64,000 nt of DNA, taken from assembly GCA_019416455.1 (NCBI GenBank), contig DXXG01000030.1, positions 1 to 64,000 on the forward strand, in the 5' to 3' direction. Origin of the DNA: Clostridiales bacterium (GTDB lineage: Bacteria; Bacillota; Clostridia; Oscillospirales; Acutalibacteraceae). A model generated the notes under the pieces. The model saw nothing but the letters and a program-made list of their open reading frames with translations. It was not told where the DNA came from and ran no database searches. The position numbers and the translations under genes are program-made. Below, piece after piece: positions 48,921 to 58,646 of this stretch (position 1 is the first letter of the stretch; every line of letters starts with the position of its first letter).

Positions 48921-51900
48921 TTATTCGGTACGCAGGGCCACCACAGGATCTTTTTTGGCGGCGCTGCGGGAGGGGATGATGCCGGAGAACAGGGTCAGTC
49001 CCATGCTGATGAGCACTAGGGTCAGCGCCACTAAGGGGGGAAGGGTGGCGTTGAGGGTCTGGATGCCGGTGAAGTGGTGGAGAATCATGTTGATGGGGAT
49101 GCACAACAGGTAAGTGATGAGCACGCCCAAAGCACCGGAGGTGAACCCGATGATGAGAGTCTCCGCGTTGAACATCCGGGACACGTTGCTCTTAGAGGCG
49201 CCGATAGCTCGGAGGATACCGATCTCCTTGGTCCGCTCCTGAACGGAGATCAGGGTGATAACCCCGATCATGATGGAGGAGACGATGAGGGACACCGCCA
49301 CGAAAGCAATGAGCACATAGGTGATGGCGTTGATGATGGAGGTCACCGAGGAGAGGATCAGTCCGATATAGTCGGTGTACTGGATCTGCTCCAGGTCGTC
49401 CCGGTCCGCGTTGTAGTCGGCAATGGCCTGTTCGATCACGTCTTTGTTCTCAAAAGAGGAGGCGTACAGATTGATGGAATCCGGGTCCTCCAAATCTACG
49501 TACCCCAATTCCGCCAGGTTGTCCTCCAAGGTGGAGTCGGAGAAGGTGAGGGCCTGGTCGTAATACAGGGCGCACTGCTGGGTGGTGTAGGTCCCCACGG
49601 CCTGATCCAAAGCGGCGGCCAGGGCGGCGGGATCTTGGGAGGACAGCTCCTGTTGGATCCCGGCGGCGTACTGGACACGGTACTGCTGTTCCGCCATCTG
49701 GGCGAACAGCTCTTCCAACTCCTCACCGCTCATGGAGGCAAGATACTCCTGGGCTTTTGCCTCGTCGATCCCCGCCTGTTCCGTCATGGCGTTTCGGAGG
49801 GTTTCCTCTTTCTCTTCCCGGGTCATGGAGCCCACGGACTGCTCCAGGGCCTGGTCCACCTGCTCCTGGGTGGGGATGCTCATAACGGCCAGGTAGGTCT
49901 CCGCCTTGCCCTGCTGGTCCAAAGCGGCTACGTAGTCCAGGAAGGCCTCCTGCTTTTCCTCATCGGTCAGGTCTCCGGTGGTCTCCTGGAAAGGCAGCCC
50001 GGTGAAAATGTCCGTGGAGGGAGTTTCCAGCTGGGCCTGGACCGCAGGGGAGTCCTCTGCCTGCTGGGCCAGGTATTCCGTCAGCTTGCTGGTGTAGCCG
50101 ATGGACCCGGACAGCATGGCGGAGGAGCTGTCCTCTTTAGGCCGGATGATCCCCGACACTTTCAGGCTCAGTCCGTTGTCATAGAGGTAGCGCAGGCCGG
50201 TGTCGGTGAGGCGCAGGTCCACATAGCGGCCGGTGGCCTGATCGTAGGAGTAACAATCGGCATTCAAAATGGTCCGGTATTCCCGGGAGCAGATCTCCTC
50301 ATAGGTCCAGCTCTTCTGAGACGAGTCGGAGGCTACCTCGGTCTGATCCACAGCTGCCTCCATGATGGCGTCCATTTCCTCCTGGGGCTTCAGGCCCAGA
50401 GCGTAAAGAGCCATGTCATCCAGTTCGTTGTTCTCGTCCAGCACCAGGACGATCTCGTTATAGTCGTTGGGCCAGGAACCGTATACTACTTCATACTGGT
50501 TTTCCAGCATGGGGCTGATCAGCGCCCCGTCGTCCCCGGGGAGCATCTCCTGCCACAGCACCATGGAACTGCCCGTGGGGGACAGGGAGGAAAAGGCCTC
50601 CATCCCGCCGTAGCTGTCCCGGAGATCGTTCATGGAGGCCATGTCGATGCTGAAATATTCTTGAAGCAGGTTTTCCATCAGCTCCTGGGAGTCGGAGCGG
50701 AGAATGGTGCCGTCCACAGATTCCGTGTACACCAGCAGCTGGGCGTCGTAAGTGTACTGCACCCCGCTGACCGCCTGAGCCAGAGGATCCTCCGGGTCGG
50801 ACCGGCGTTCTTCCAGATAGGTCTTAAAGGAGGCCAAGTCGTTTTCAATGGTCTCCGAGGAGCTGAGGGCGTTGACCAGATTGTAGACCATGGGCTTCTG
50901 GTAGACGGCGTCCTGGTCGTGGTCGCTGTCCGAGTGGGCCGCCTGGATGAACTCTTCCATCAGGGAGCCCAGGTCCATGGTCTGGGCTTCCAGGGTGAGG
51001 GGGTAGGAGGAGAGTGTCTCCTCCTGGAGCTGGTCGATATAGGCAGTGGTGCCCTGGGACACAGCGTAGATCAAGGCGATGCCGATGATGCCGATGCTCC
51101 CGGCGAAGGAGGTAAGGGCGGTGCGGCTCTTTTTGGTGAACAGGTTTTTTAAGGACAGGCCAAAGGAGGTCCACAGGGACATGGAGGGCTTCTTCTCCTG
51201 CCGGGCGGCTTCGGACCGTTGCCGGTCCCGTTCTTTTTCCGCCTGCTGCTCCTGGGGAGTGAGAGGGGAACTGTCCCCGGTGATGGTGCCGTCCAGCATC
51301 TGGACGATGCGGGTGGAGTACTGCTGAGCCAGGTCCGGGTTGTGGGTGACCATGATCACCAGCCGGTCCTGAGAGATCTCCTTGAGGATCTCCATCACCT
51401 GGATGCTGGTCTCTGTGTCCAGAGCGCCGGTGGGCTCGTCCGCCAAGACGATGTCCGGGTCGTTGACGATGGCTCGGGCGATGGCTACACGCTGCATTTG
51501 GCCACCGGACATTTCACTGGGGCGCTTTCGCAGCTGGTTCCCCAGTCCCACCTGTTCCAGAGCTTCCTTGGCCCGCCGGCGGCGTTCCGTTTTGGAGACG
51601 CCGGAGAGGGTCAGGGCCAGCTCCACGTTTTGCAGCACAGTCTGGTGGGGGATCAGGTTGTAGCTTTGGAACACGAATCCTACCGAGTGGTTCCGGTAGG
51701 CGTCCCAGTCACGGTCCTTAAAGTCCTTGGTGGACCGGCCGTTGATGATAAGATCTCCGGAGGTGTATTGGTCTAGGCCTCCGATCAGGTTCAGCAGGGT
51801 GGTCTTGCCGCACCCAGAGGGTCCCAGGATGGAGACGAATTCGCTTTCCCGAAACTCCAAGTCAATACCTTTGAGGGCTTCCACCGGCTGTCCCCCGGCG

Positions 51901-51935
51901 GGATACTCTTTCGTGACGCGTTTTAATTCCAGCAT
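48921..51935 (-). CDS. MacB/FtsX-type ABC transporter, ATPase fused to a large permease
   Basis: 1004 residues. ATPase domain 1-230 (Walker [10 protein letters not shown], signature MSGGQMQR, Walker [13 protein letters not shown]), a linker, membrane helix near 270, a long extracytoplasmic region of about 500 residues, and three C-terminal helices of FtsX type ([20 protein letters not shown]). Such proteins do not move bulk solutes but use ATP for mechanical work: exporting peptides or activating cell-wall enzymes. Single-gene fusion is usual in Firmicutes bacitracin/macrolide-like systems. GAGAGGAAG precedes the ATG at a longer than usual distance. Confidence 0.9.
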   Translation of the reverse strand: MLELKRVTKEYPAGGQPVEALKGIDLEFRESEFVSILGPSGCGKTTLLNLIGGLDQYTSGDLIINGRSTKDFKDRDWDAYRNHSVGFVFQSYNLIPHQTVLQNVELALTLSGVSKTERRRRAKEALEQVGLGNQLRKRPSEMSGGQMQRVAIARAIVNDPDIVLADEPTGALDTETSIQVMEILKEISQDRLVIMVTHNPDLAQQYSTRIVQMLDGTITGDSSPLTPQEQQAEKERDRQRSEAARQEKKPSMSLWTSFGLSLKNLFTKKSRTALTSFAGSIGIIGIALIYAVSQGTTAYIDQLQEETLSSYPLTLEAQTMDLGSLMEEFIQAAHSDSDHDQDAVYQKPMVYNLVNALSSSETIENDLASFKTYLEERRSDPEDPLAQAVSGVQYTYDAQLLVYTESVDGTILRSDSQELMENLLQEYFSIDMASMNDLRDSYGGMEAFSSLSPTGSSMVLWQEMLPGDDGALISPMLENQYEVVYGSWPNDYNEIVLVLDENNELDDMALYALGLKPQEEMDAIMEAAVDQTEVASDSSQKSWTYEEICSREYRTILNADCYSYDQATGRYVDLRLTDTGLRYLYDNGLSLKVSGIIRPKEDSSSAMLSGSIGYTSKLTEYLAQQAEDSPAVQAQLETPSTDIFTGLPFQETTGDLTDEEKQEAFLDYVAALDQQGKAETYLAVMSIPTQEQVDQALEQSVGSMTREEKEETLRNAMTEQAGIDEAKAQEYLASMSGEELEELFAQMAEQQYRVQYAAGIQQELSSQDPAALAAALDQAVGTYTTQQCALYYDQALTFSDSTLEDNLAELGYVDLEDPDSINLYASSFENKDVIEQAIADYNADRDDLEQIQYTDYIGLILSSVTSIINAITYVLIAFVAVSLIVSSIMIGVITLISVQERTKEIGILRAIGASKSNVSRMFNAETLIIGFTSGALGVLITYLLCIPINMILHHFTGIQTLNATLPPLVALTLVLISMGLTLFSGIIPSRSAAKKDPVVALRTE

Positions 51936-52094
51936 ATCGTGTAGGACTTCCTCTCTTTCAGAAACAGTGGGAGCCGCCTGCTGGGGCGGCCCTGCTGTAA
52001 ATAGACGTTATACAACACCTGCGGTGGGCGCATCGTGTGGGGTTATGCCTGTGCTGTTCTATACGTCCGGGCCGCTGTATGGGTGTTTGCGGAT

Positions 52095-52100
52095 ATTATA
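52095..52100 (-). promoter_or_regulatory. -10 box candidate for the MacB/FtsX-like gene
   Basis: On the minus strand TATAAT at 52095-52100 lies in GGTATAATATCC, about 160 nt upstream of the start; no clear -35 hexamer is seen at 17 nt. Confidence 0.35.
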
Positions 52101-52308
52101 CCATAAATTCCCGCCATTATGTTATCGAACTGTGAAGGGAAATTGTCCGGGCGTTTCTTCGGTAAAACGGCTGCCAGCCAGAATTCCCGGGAAAAGCGAA
52201 TAAGCCTGCCGGTGAGAACAAACCATATAGACAGGCTCTGTTTTTGAGATCGCAAAGCTGTTTTATCTAAAAAATGACAGTATACAAATAGAAATTATAG
52301 CTTTCCGC

Positions 52309-52364
52309 CAAAGTTTTGGAAACTTTGATAATGGATTGACAAACGGCGGAATTGGTAGTATTCT
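52309..52364 (+). promoter_or_regulatory. Promoter and dyad for the permease/oxidoreductase operon
   Basis: TTGACA (52336-52341) and TATTCT (52359-52364) are spaced 17 nt. Just upstream, CAAAGTTT/AAACTTTG with a 3-nt centre (52309-52327) is a perfect 8-bp dyad and may bind a regulator. The rest of the 51936-52451 gap shows no gene. Confidence 0.7.
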
Positions 52365-52451
52365 ATGCACTGGAAATAGTTTGAGTCTTAAACAAAAGGC
52401 TTTATCACAGTGTAAGGGTATTATTTTATCAAACAAGTGGAGTGTGGAAGC

Positions 52452-53993
52452 ATGCAGTTTAAGTACCGCTGGTGGGGCAAAGGCGATATGGACGCCACCA
52501 TCGGCATCTTCTTTGACGGCTTCTCCAAGATCCTGTCCGCTACGGGCATCATGCTGTTCGTGTTCGGCATGCCGGCGGATATCGTGCTGGGGAAGATCGT
52601 GCCAGGTGTGGGCCTGGCTATTTTTGCGGGCAATCTGTGGTATTTTTACGAGGCCCGGGCTCTGGCCAAAAAGGAACAGCGCCAGGACGTGACTGCCCAG
52701 CCCTTCGGCATAGGAGCCTCTCAGCTGACCGGCTGGCTGTACCTGATCATGGGCCCAGTCTATTGGCAGACCGGTGACGCGGAACTGGCCTTTCAAGTGG
52801 GGCTGGCGGCTGCTCTCATCGGCGGCGTCATCGAGGTGCTGGGCGGCTTCATCGGCCGCTGGATCATCAAGGTGGTGCCCCACAGCGCGCTGATGGGGAA
52901 CATGGCTTCCTCGGCGCTGGTGTGGCTGTCCTTTGTGGGCATTGCCATGGTGTTCGACAAGCCCATTTACGCCCTGCTGCCTTTCTGCATGGTGGTCATC
53001 GATTACCTGGGCAAAGCGGACAAGCGCTTCCAGAAGATCCCCACCGGCGTTGTGGCTGTGGTGCTGGGGACTGTCATCGCTTGGTCCACCGGCAGCCTGA
53101 CCTGGGACAATTTCACCGCGTCCTTCTCTAACCTGGGATTTTATCCTCCCACCTTCTGCGGGGTGGATATCGTCAAGGGCTTCAAAGGACTGTTCCCCTT
53201 CCTGCCGGTGATCATCCCCCTGCAAATGAACAATTTCTTCTCCACGCTTCAGGGGATCGAATCCGCCAAGGCGGCGGGTGACCGGTATCCCGAGCGGCGC
53301 TCCATGGTGATGGACGGCTGCTCCACCATTTTAGGTTCTCTGTTTGGAAATCCCTTCCCCACCACGGTGTACTTCGGCCATCCCGGCTGGAAGGAGCTGG
53401 GGGCACGGGCGGGCTTTTCCCTGGCCAACGCCGCGGCGTATTTGATCATCTGCCTTTCCGGCTTGACCGGTGTGCTCATGGCCCTGATCCCCACGGAAGC
53501 GGTGATGGTGCTGCTGATCTTCGTGGGCTTCTCCGTGACCGCCGCCACCTTCCAGGAGTTGGACAAGAAATATGTGAACGTGGTGCTCCTGTCTCTGGTG
53601 CCCATCCTGTTCCAGTATCTCCAGACCCAGATCAGTTCTGCCGTACAGGCGGCGGGGACCACCCTGGACGCCATGACAGCGGAACAGTTCGCGGAATTTT
53701 CCGTGCCCATCAACGGAATCCAATACCTGGGCAACGGAGCGTTCCTTTCCAGCTTGCTGCTGGCTGGCCTGCTTGCCTATGTGGTGGATAAAAAATACTT
53801 CTACGCGGCGGCCTTCGCGGGAGCTTTGGCGTTCTGCTCCTTCATCGGCATGATCCACGCTCCTTCGGTGGCGCTGTTCCCTGCGGAGGGCGTTCCCTTC
53901 GGCGTGGTCTACCTGGCTGCGGGAGCCTGGCTGGTGGCCAAAGGCTTGCTGTTCCGGCAGGACCGGGCAGGAGCTGGGCCCCTGACTCAATAA
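52452..53993 (+). CDS. NCS2/xanthine-uracil type permease, first of two
   Basis: 513 residues with about twelve to fourteen membrane helices. Segments DATIGIFFDGFSKILSA, GNPFPTTVYFGHPGWKELGA and the mid-helix proline/glycine pattern fit the xanthine/uracil/vitamin C permease superfamily, closest to uncharacterised AzgA-like members. It probably imports a purine-like or other N-heterocycle. It shares layout with the next gene but is clearly diverged. ATG 52452 has GGAG 9 nt upstream. First gene of a six-gene operon. Confidence 0.82.
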   Translation: MQFKYRWWGKGDMDATIGIFFDGFSKILSATGIMLFVFGMPADIVLGKIVPGVGLAIFAGNLWYFYEARALAKKEQRQDVTAQPFGIGASQLTGWLYLIMGPVYWQTGDAELAFQVGLAAALIGGVIEVLGGFIGRWIIKVVPHSALMGNMASSALVWLSFVGIAMVFDKPIYALLPFCMVVIDYLGKADKRFQKIPTGVVAVVLGTVIAWSTGSLTWDNFTASFSNLGFYPPTFCGVDIVKGFKGLFPFLPVIIPLQMNNFFSTLQGIESAKAAGDRYPERRSMVMDGCSTILGSLFGNPFPTTVYFGHPGWKELGARAGFSLANAAAYLIICLSGLTGVLMALIPTEAVMVLLIFVGFSVTAATFQELDKKYVNVVLLSLVPILFQYLQTQISSAVQAAGTTLDAMTAEQFAEFSVPINGIQYLGNGAFLSSLLLAGLLAYVVDKKYFYAAAFAGALAFCSFIGMIHAPSVALFPAEGVPFGVVYLAAGAWLVAKGLLFRQDRAGAGPLTQ

Positions 53994-54058
53994 ACGGCAT
54001 TTGCGCCCTGGAAAGCAGGGCGTGGTAACATAAGGACTTTTCACTAGGAGGAAGAAAA

Positions 54059-55579
54059 ATGACGGACAGCGTAAAAATCCCACTGTTTAAAAAAGCGGAC
54101 TTGGACGCTTCCATCGGCGTGTTTTTCGATGGATTTTCCAAGGTGATCGTGGCCGTGGCCATTTTGCTTGGCACCTTCGGCCTGGACGGCGCCACCGTAT
54201 TCGGCACCATGATGCCCGGCGTGCTGGTAACTGTGATCGTGATGAACGGCGGCCTGTGGCTCTACTATCGCCACATCGCCAAGAGCCGGGGCGACAGTAA
54301 TCTGACTGCTGTGCCTGCCGGTCTCCAGGCTGGGCGTATGTTCATCTGGTTGTTCTCCATCATGCTGCCTGTGTACAGCTCCACCGGCGACGCTCTGCTG
54401 GCGTTCCGGGTGGGCGTGTTGGCACACTTTGTGGGCGGCGCTGTGTTCATCATCGGTGCTTTCGTGGTGCCCCTGATCCTGAAGATCGTTCCCGCCGGCG
54501 CTCTGTTTGGCTCTCTGGCCGGCGGCGCCATGGCTTTCCTGATCCTCCAGTCCATGGACGGCACTCTGGAAATGCCTCTGGTGGGCTGGCTCTCCCTGAT
54601 CGTGCTCTTCGTCATCTACCTGGGCAAGGTGAACACCAAGCTGCCCGCCGCCCTGATCGCCATTGTGGTGGGCGCCGGCATTGCCTGGGTCACCGGAGCC
54701 ATGAGCTTCTCCACTGTGACCGACTCCCTGTCCAATCTGGGCTTCTATATTCCCAATTTCACCTTCGGCATCTTCTCCGGAGAAGTGATCTCCGCTATGA
54801 TCCCCTTCCTGCCCATCATCATCGTGTTTTCCCTGAATGAGGTCATTACCGGTATCCAGGCAGTGGAGCAGGCCAAGGAGTGCGGCGACACCTTCTTCAC
54901 CACCACTAAGCCCCTGGTGCTCTGCGGCGTGGCCAGCATGGTGGGCGCTCTGTTCGGCAACCCCTTGGCTGTGGGCCTGTACTGGGGCTATCCCGGCTGG
55001 AAGAAGATGGGCTCCGGCACTGGATACCATCTGGGCATCGTGGCTCTCTACGCTCTGGTGGGCCTGACCGGCCTGTCCGCCATCATCACCGCTTTTATCC
55101 CTGAGGCTGTGGTGCTGCCCATCCTGGTGTTCGTTGGCATCTCCAGCTATTCCCAGGCTTTCGAGGTGGTCAGCAAGAAGTATTATCCTGCTGTGATCAT
55201 GGCCTCTCTGCCTGTGGTTATGGACTTTATCATGGACAACGTGGCCGAGGGCAAACTGCCCGGCTTCTTGGCCTTCGACAACGGCTCCGCCTTTGTGGGC
55301 CTGCTGGTGGGCTGCGTGTTCGTGTTCATCATCGACAACGATTGGCTGAAAGCCGCTATCACCAATGTAGTGGCCCTGGCCCTGACCGGTATCGGCATGA
55401 TCCACTCTCCCGGTCTGCTGTTTACCGGCACTTACAGCCCGGATCTGGGATTCGTAGCCGCCTACTGCGTGCTGATCGTAGCCTTCCTGGTGCTGCATTT
55501 CATCAAATTCAACCAGAAAGCCCATCTGGCCGATCTGGAAGCGGAAAAAGCGGCTGTTTTGGAAGCCGCTAAGAAATAA
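54059..55579 (+). CDS. NCS2/xanthine-uracil type permease, second of two
   Basis: 506 residues, twelve or more membrane helices, with DASIGVFFDGFSKVIVA and GNPLAVGLYWGYPGWKKMG, the same landmarks as the preceding permease. The pair may be paralogues importing related compounds, or one importer and one exporter. AGGAGG precedes the ATG, 65 nt after the first permease. The codon use of this and the next genes is very regular (GGC, GCC, CTG), suggesting strong expression. Confidence 0.82.
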   Translation: MTDSVKIPLFKKADLDASIGVFFDGFSKVIVAVAILLGTFGLDGATVFGTMMPGVLVTVIVMNGGLWLYYRHIAKSRGDSNLTAVPAGLQAGRMFIWLFSIMLPVYSSTGDALLAFRVGVLAHFVGGAVFIIGAFVVPLILKIVPAGALFGSLAGGAMAFLILQSMDGTLEMPLVGWLSLIVLFVIYLGKVNTKLPAALIAIVVGAGIAWVTGAMSFSTVTDSLSNLGFYIPNFTFGIFSGEVISAMIPFLPIIIVFSLNEVITGIQAVEQAKECGDTFFTTTKPLVLCGVASMVGALFGNPLAVGLYWGYPGWKKMGSGTGYHLGIVALYALVGLTGLSAIITAFIPEAVVLPILVFVGISSYSQAFEVVSKKYYPAVIMASLPVVMDFIMDNVAEGKLPGFLAFDNGSAFVGLLVGCVFVFIIDNDWLKAAITNVVALALTGIGMIHSPGLLFTGTYSPDLGFVAAYCVLIVAFLVLHFIKFNQKAHLADLEAEKAAVLEAAKK

Positions 55580-55598
55580 GTTTTGGAGGAACGTTACA

Positions 55599-56162
55599 AT
55601 GAAAACATTGGTCATCACCGGTTCGGCCCGTAAAAACGGCCACACCAACCAGATGGTGAAGCTGTTCCTGGATACCTTGGGCGGCGAGTACACCATCATC
55701 GACGCTTACCGCGTGGAGAACATCGCCCCTTGCAAGGACTGCCGGTTCTGCTGGCACAAGAAGGGATGCAGTATCCACGACGGCATGGATGAAGTCTACC
55801 AGCTGCTGGAAGAGGCCGACAACGTGGTCCTGGCTTCTCCCATGTACTTCCACTCTGTCACCGGCAAGCTGAAAACCCTCATTGATCGGTTCCAGGTGTA
55901 CTGGGCCGGCCATGTGCGCAACGACATGCCTGAGAAGCCCTTGCGCAAAGGCGCCATCCTCATGGTGGGCGGCGCTCCCAGCTTTCCCAATCAGTTCCTG
56001 GGCGGCGAGCTGGTGCTGAAGAACCTTCTCAACGACCTGAGCACGGAGTGCCTGGGCGAGGTATGTCTGCCCAACTCTGACCACGACTCCCTGGAGACCC
56101 GCCCTGACATCGCTCAGCAGGTGGTGGAACTGGCGGAGAAGATGAAGGCGGCTCAGGAATAA
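55599..56162 (+). CDS. Flavodoxin-fold NAD(P)H-dependent FMN reductase
   Basis: 187 residues. GSARKNGHTNQMVK is the FMN phosphate loop; PMYFHSVTGKLK is the second flavin-contact region, and a CKDCRFCWHKKGC cysteine cluster lies near the front, typical of iron-sulfur-flavoprotein-like or WrbA-like reductases. It would reduce a substrate or a flavin for a partner. In operon with two permeases upstream and with a TIGR03792-type protein downstream after a 290-nt gap. Confidence 0.87.
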   Translation: MKTLVITGSARKNGHTNQMVKLFLDTLGGEYTIIDAYRVENIAPCKDCRFCWHKKGCSIHDGMDEVYQLLEEADNVVLASPMYFHSVTGKLKTLIDRFQVYWAGHVRNDMPEKPLRKGAILMVGGAPSFPNQFLGGELVLKNLLNDLSTECLGEVCLPNSDHDSLETRPDIAQQVVELAEKMKAAQE

Positions 56163-56451
56163 AAACGCGAAGCGGCGTAAAAGTTTTGCCAGCTTTTTCA
56201 AAAGCTGTGGGGGTGCGGGGGCAAAGCCCCTGCGGCCTGGACAGCCTGAAGGGCTGAAAGCAAAGATTCAGGGGCAAGGGCGCACGCCGCCGCAGGCGGA
56301 TAGCCTGCTGCCCCGGCCAAAACGCATAAAGCAGGGAAACAGCGCAGCGCCTTTCCCGGCCGGTTTCCTCAGTAAGAGCCGGATCGAAATGAGCATCCAA
56401 AAACGAAAACTCAACCATAAATCAACTATCAAACACAAGGAGGACGTTATC
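56163..56451 (+). repeat. Structured REP-like intergenic element
   Basis: No gene. A set of dyads follows: AGCTTTT/AAAAGCT (56191-56206), GGGGC/GCCCC (56217-56229), GGGAAA/TTTCCC (56334-56357), and others. Sequences of this type, with a GGGGCAAAGCCCC core, recur between genes of oscillospiral genomes as I recall. It breaks the operon and may be a processing or partial termination point. Confidence 0.5.
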
Positions 56452-56832
56452 ATGCAAGGCTATACCTATGTCAAAGGCGAACATTATCCCGTAGAGCACC
56501 TGGTTTTTGAGACCGCTCCCGAGCACGTGCAGGAGTTCCTGGAAGTGGACCACGAAGTGTGGACCCTGGGCGAGGCTGAGACCGATCTGTTCGATCACAT
56601 CCCCTTCCTGTACAAAGAAGTGTGGATCAACGACAACAAGCCCGGCGAGATGCACTTCATCTTCGTGTGGGAGAGCCTCGAGAGCTGGCACAAGGTGGAC
56701 GACAAAGAGCTCCAGGCCAGCCTGATCGCCCGTTTCGAGTCCAAGTTCAAGCATCCCTATAAGCTCACCCGCTGCGTCCAGAACGAGGAGAACTTCGGCA
56801 TCCATCGTTACAGCCGCTTCGAGCGCATCTAA
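56452..56832 (+). CDS. TIGR03792-like dimeric alpha-beta barrel protein
   Basis: 126 residues. HLVFETAPEHVQEFLEVDHEVW, then FLYKEVWINDNKPGEMHFIFVWES and WHKVDDKELQ fit the TIGR03792 family, an antibiotic-biosynthesis-monooxygenase-like barrel. Family function is unknown. AAGGAGG precedes the ATG. Placed between flavin reductase and dehydrogenase genes, it may be a cofactor-independent enzyme or binding protein for the same substrate. Confidence 0.72.
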   Translation: MQGYTYVKGEHYPVEHLVFETAPEHVQEFLEVDHEVWTLGEAETDLFDHIPFLYKEVWINDNKPGEMHFIFVWESLESWHKVDDKELQASLIARFESKFKHPYKLTRCVQNEENFGIHRYSRFERI

Positions 56833-56865
56833 GTTACTTTTTATTTAAGAAAGGATCTGACTGCA

Positions 56866-57597
56866 ATGAAATTTGAGAATAAAGTGGTCATCGTTACCGG
56901 CGCCAGCTCCGGCATCGGAGAAGGCGTAGCGAAAATGTTCCTGGACGAGGGCGCCAAGCTGGTTGGCTGCGGCGTGGAGCCTTCTATGAAGATCCAGAGC
57001 GAGAACGCCATCTATGTTCAGGCCGATCTGACCAATCCCCAGCAGGCTCAGAATGTGGTGGACAAGGCTGTGGAAGCCTTTGGCAAGGTGGACAAGCTGG
57101 TGTGCTGCGCTGGCGTCACCTTTATCGGTTCTTTGGAGAACACCGAGTATGACTCCTTCATGCGGGAACTGTCCATCAACCTGGGCGGCGTGTTCAATAT
57201 GTGCAAGGCCGCTGTGAAGGAACTGGTGAAGAGCGAGGATCCCTCCATCGTCACCATCGGTTCCGACCTGGGCGTGCGTCCCATCCCCGAGCGAATCGGC
57301 TACTGCCCCTCCAAGGCCGGCGTGATCATGCTGACCAAGTGCATCGCCCTGGAGTACGCTCCCAAGGTGCGTGTCAACTGTGTGCTGCCCGGCCTGGTGC
57401 GCACCCCCATGATCGAGCAGCGCTTCCAGGAGGCTGAGGATCCCAAGGCTCTGGAGGAGTCCTACGCTTCCCTGTATCCCCTGCACAAGATGGGCAAGGT
57501 GGCCGACATGGCCAACGCCGTGAAGTTCCTGTCCAGCGAGGACGCAGGCTTCATCACCGGCGAGATCATGAACGTTTGCGGCGGCAGCCTGATCTAA
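56866..57597 (+). CDS. Short-chain dehydrogenase/reductase
   Basis: 243 residues. The NAD(P)-binding TGASSGIG (11-18), NxAG-like CCAGVT, catalytic Ser and YCPSK (Tyr/Lys), and the C-terminal GEIMNVCGG are complete. An SDR oxidises or reduces an alcohol/carbonyl group. Its substrate is probably that of the operon. AGAAAGG precedes the ATG, 33 nt after the TIGR03792-like gene. Confidence 0.92.
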   Translation: MKFENKVVIVTGASSGIGEGVAKMFLDEGAKLVGCGVEPSMKIQSENAIYVQADLTNPQQAQNVVDKAVEAFGKVDKLVCCAGVTFIGSLENTEYDSFMRELSINLGGVFNMCKAAVKELVKSEDPSIVTIGSDLGVRPIPERIGYCPSKAGVIMLTKCIALEYAPKVRVNCVLPGLVRTPMIEQRFQEAEDPKALEESYASLYPLHKMGKVADMANAVKFLSSEDAGFITGEIMNVCGGSLI

Positions 57598-57609
57598 GGG
57601 AGGTACACC

Positions 57610-58560
57610 ATGGCTACATCCCTGTTCAAATTGCCTTTTGACCCCCAGCGGCTGAAAGTCCAGCGGGTCTACGCCAGCCCGGAACTGGCCCACTGCCAGG
57701 TGGAGACCATGAGCTGCGATAAGATCCGGGAGATCTACGGCGACCTGAAGTTCCTGGAACTCCATGAGGACCGGCCCTGCACCTACACCTCTTTGGTCAC
57801 CTCCATTGACGGGCGCATCGCCTTTACCGACGCCCCCCAGGGTCCCCTGATCGCTAAGAAAAATAAGTATGACCCCGCCGGGGCTGACACGGACTGGTTC
57901 ATCCTGAACATGCTCCGTGCTGTATCCGATGGCGTGATGCTGGGCGCCGGCACCATGAATGCCGAGAGCGACTACACCTGCCACGTGTTCGATCAGGACA
58001 TGGAGGACATGCGTATTGAAAACGGCAAGAATCCTGTGCCCTGGAACATCGTCACTTCCCTGGACGCTACGGATATTCCCTTCGACCACATCCTCTTCAA
58101 GACCCCGGAAGTTCCTGTGATGATCTCCACCTCCCGCAAGGGCATGGAGCTGGTCCGGGAAAAGATCCAGAATGAGGCTTACTTCGTGGACGTTCCCTCT
58201 ATGGAAGCGGTCACCGAGGAGCTGATCCAGGGCATGAAGGAAGCCGCCGGGAAAGTGCTGGTCATTGGCACCGGCGACACCGCTCCCGATTCCAAAGTGG
58301 CTCTGTATGTGCTGAAGAAGTTCGGCATCGACCGTCTGCTGGTGGAGACTCCCTCCTATATGCATTACCTGGTCTCCCAGAAGATGATGGACGAGCTGTT
58401 CTTCAACTACTCCTGCATTTATGTGGGCGGTCAGGCTCTCACCATCGGCAAATTCGGCAAGGAATTCACCAGTGAGGACCATCCCCACACCCGGATGCTT
58501 TCCATCCACACCCACAGCGATCATTTCTTCTATCTCCGCCACAAGCTGATCTACGATTGA
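57610..58560 (+). CDS. RibD C-terminal/dihydrofolate reductase-like enzyme
   Basis: 316 residues. The RibD_C fold is shown by TYTSLVTSIDGRIAF, AVSDGVMLGAGTMNAES, GKVLVIGTGDTAP and RLLVETPSYMHYLVSQKMMDELFFNY. RibD_C enzymes use NADPH to reduce pyrimidine- or pteridine-type rings and the like. No rib genes are nearby, so a dedicated role in the operon is more likely. Gene starts 12 nt after the SDR stop with GGGAGG upstream. Confidence 0.82.
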   Translation: MATSLFKLPFDPQRLKVQRVYASPELAHCQVETMSCDKIREIYGDLKFLELHEDRPCTYTSLVTSIDGRIAFTDAPQGPLIAKKNKYDPAGADTDWFILNMLRAVSDGVMLGAGTMNAESDYTCHVFDQDMEDMRIENGKNPVPWNIVTSLDATDIPFDHILFKTPEVPVMISTSRKGMELVREKIQNEAYFVDVPSMEAVTEELIQGMKEAAGKVLVIGTGDTAPDSKVALYVLKKFGIDRLLVETPSYMHYLVSQKMMDELFFNYSCIYVGGQALTIGKFGKEFTSEDHPHTRMLSIHTHSDHFFYLRHKLIYD

Positions 58561-58600
58561 GTGCTGCAATCGCGGTTTGAACGGGCGGGATCCATCCTAT

Positions 58601-58632
58601 AAAAAGAGGAGCCAGAAAACGGCTCCTCTTTT
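58601..58632 (+). terminator. Bidirectional terminator between convergent operon and ROK gene
   Basis: AAAAGAGGAGCC and GGCTCCTCTTTT form a perfect 12-bp stem with a 7-nt loop. Confidence 0.92.
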
Positions 58633-58646
58633 GCTGAGAACAATTT

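Noticed and set aside
51936..52451. Purine riboswitch upstream of the permease operon
   Set aside because: I could not find the conserved loop-loop core of the purine aptamer; only a promoter and an 8-bp dyad are visible.
54044..55699. 551-residue minus-strand open frame opposite the second permease
   Set aside because: His/Gln-rich composition is the antisense shadow of a GC-rich membrane protein gene; the plus strand has a full permease.
56845..58569. 574-residue minus-strand open frame opposite SDR and RibD_C genes
   Set aside because: Spans two well-supported plus-strand genes and their ribosome sites; no domain pattern.
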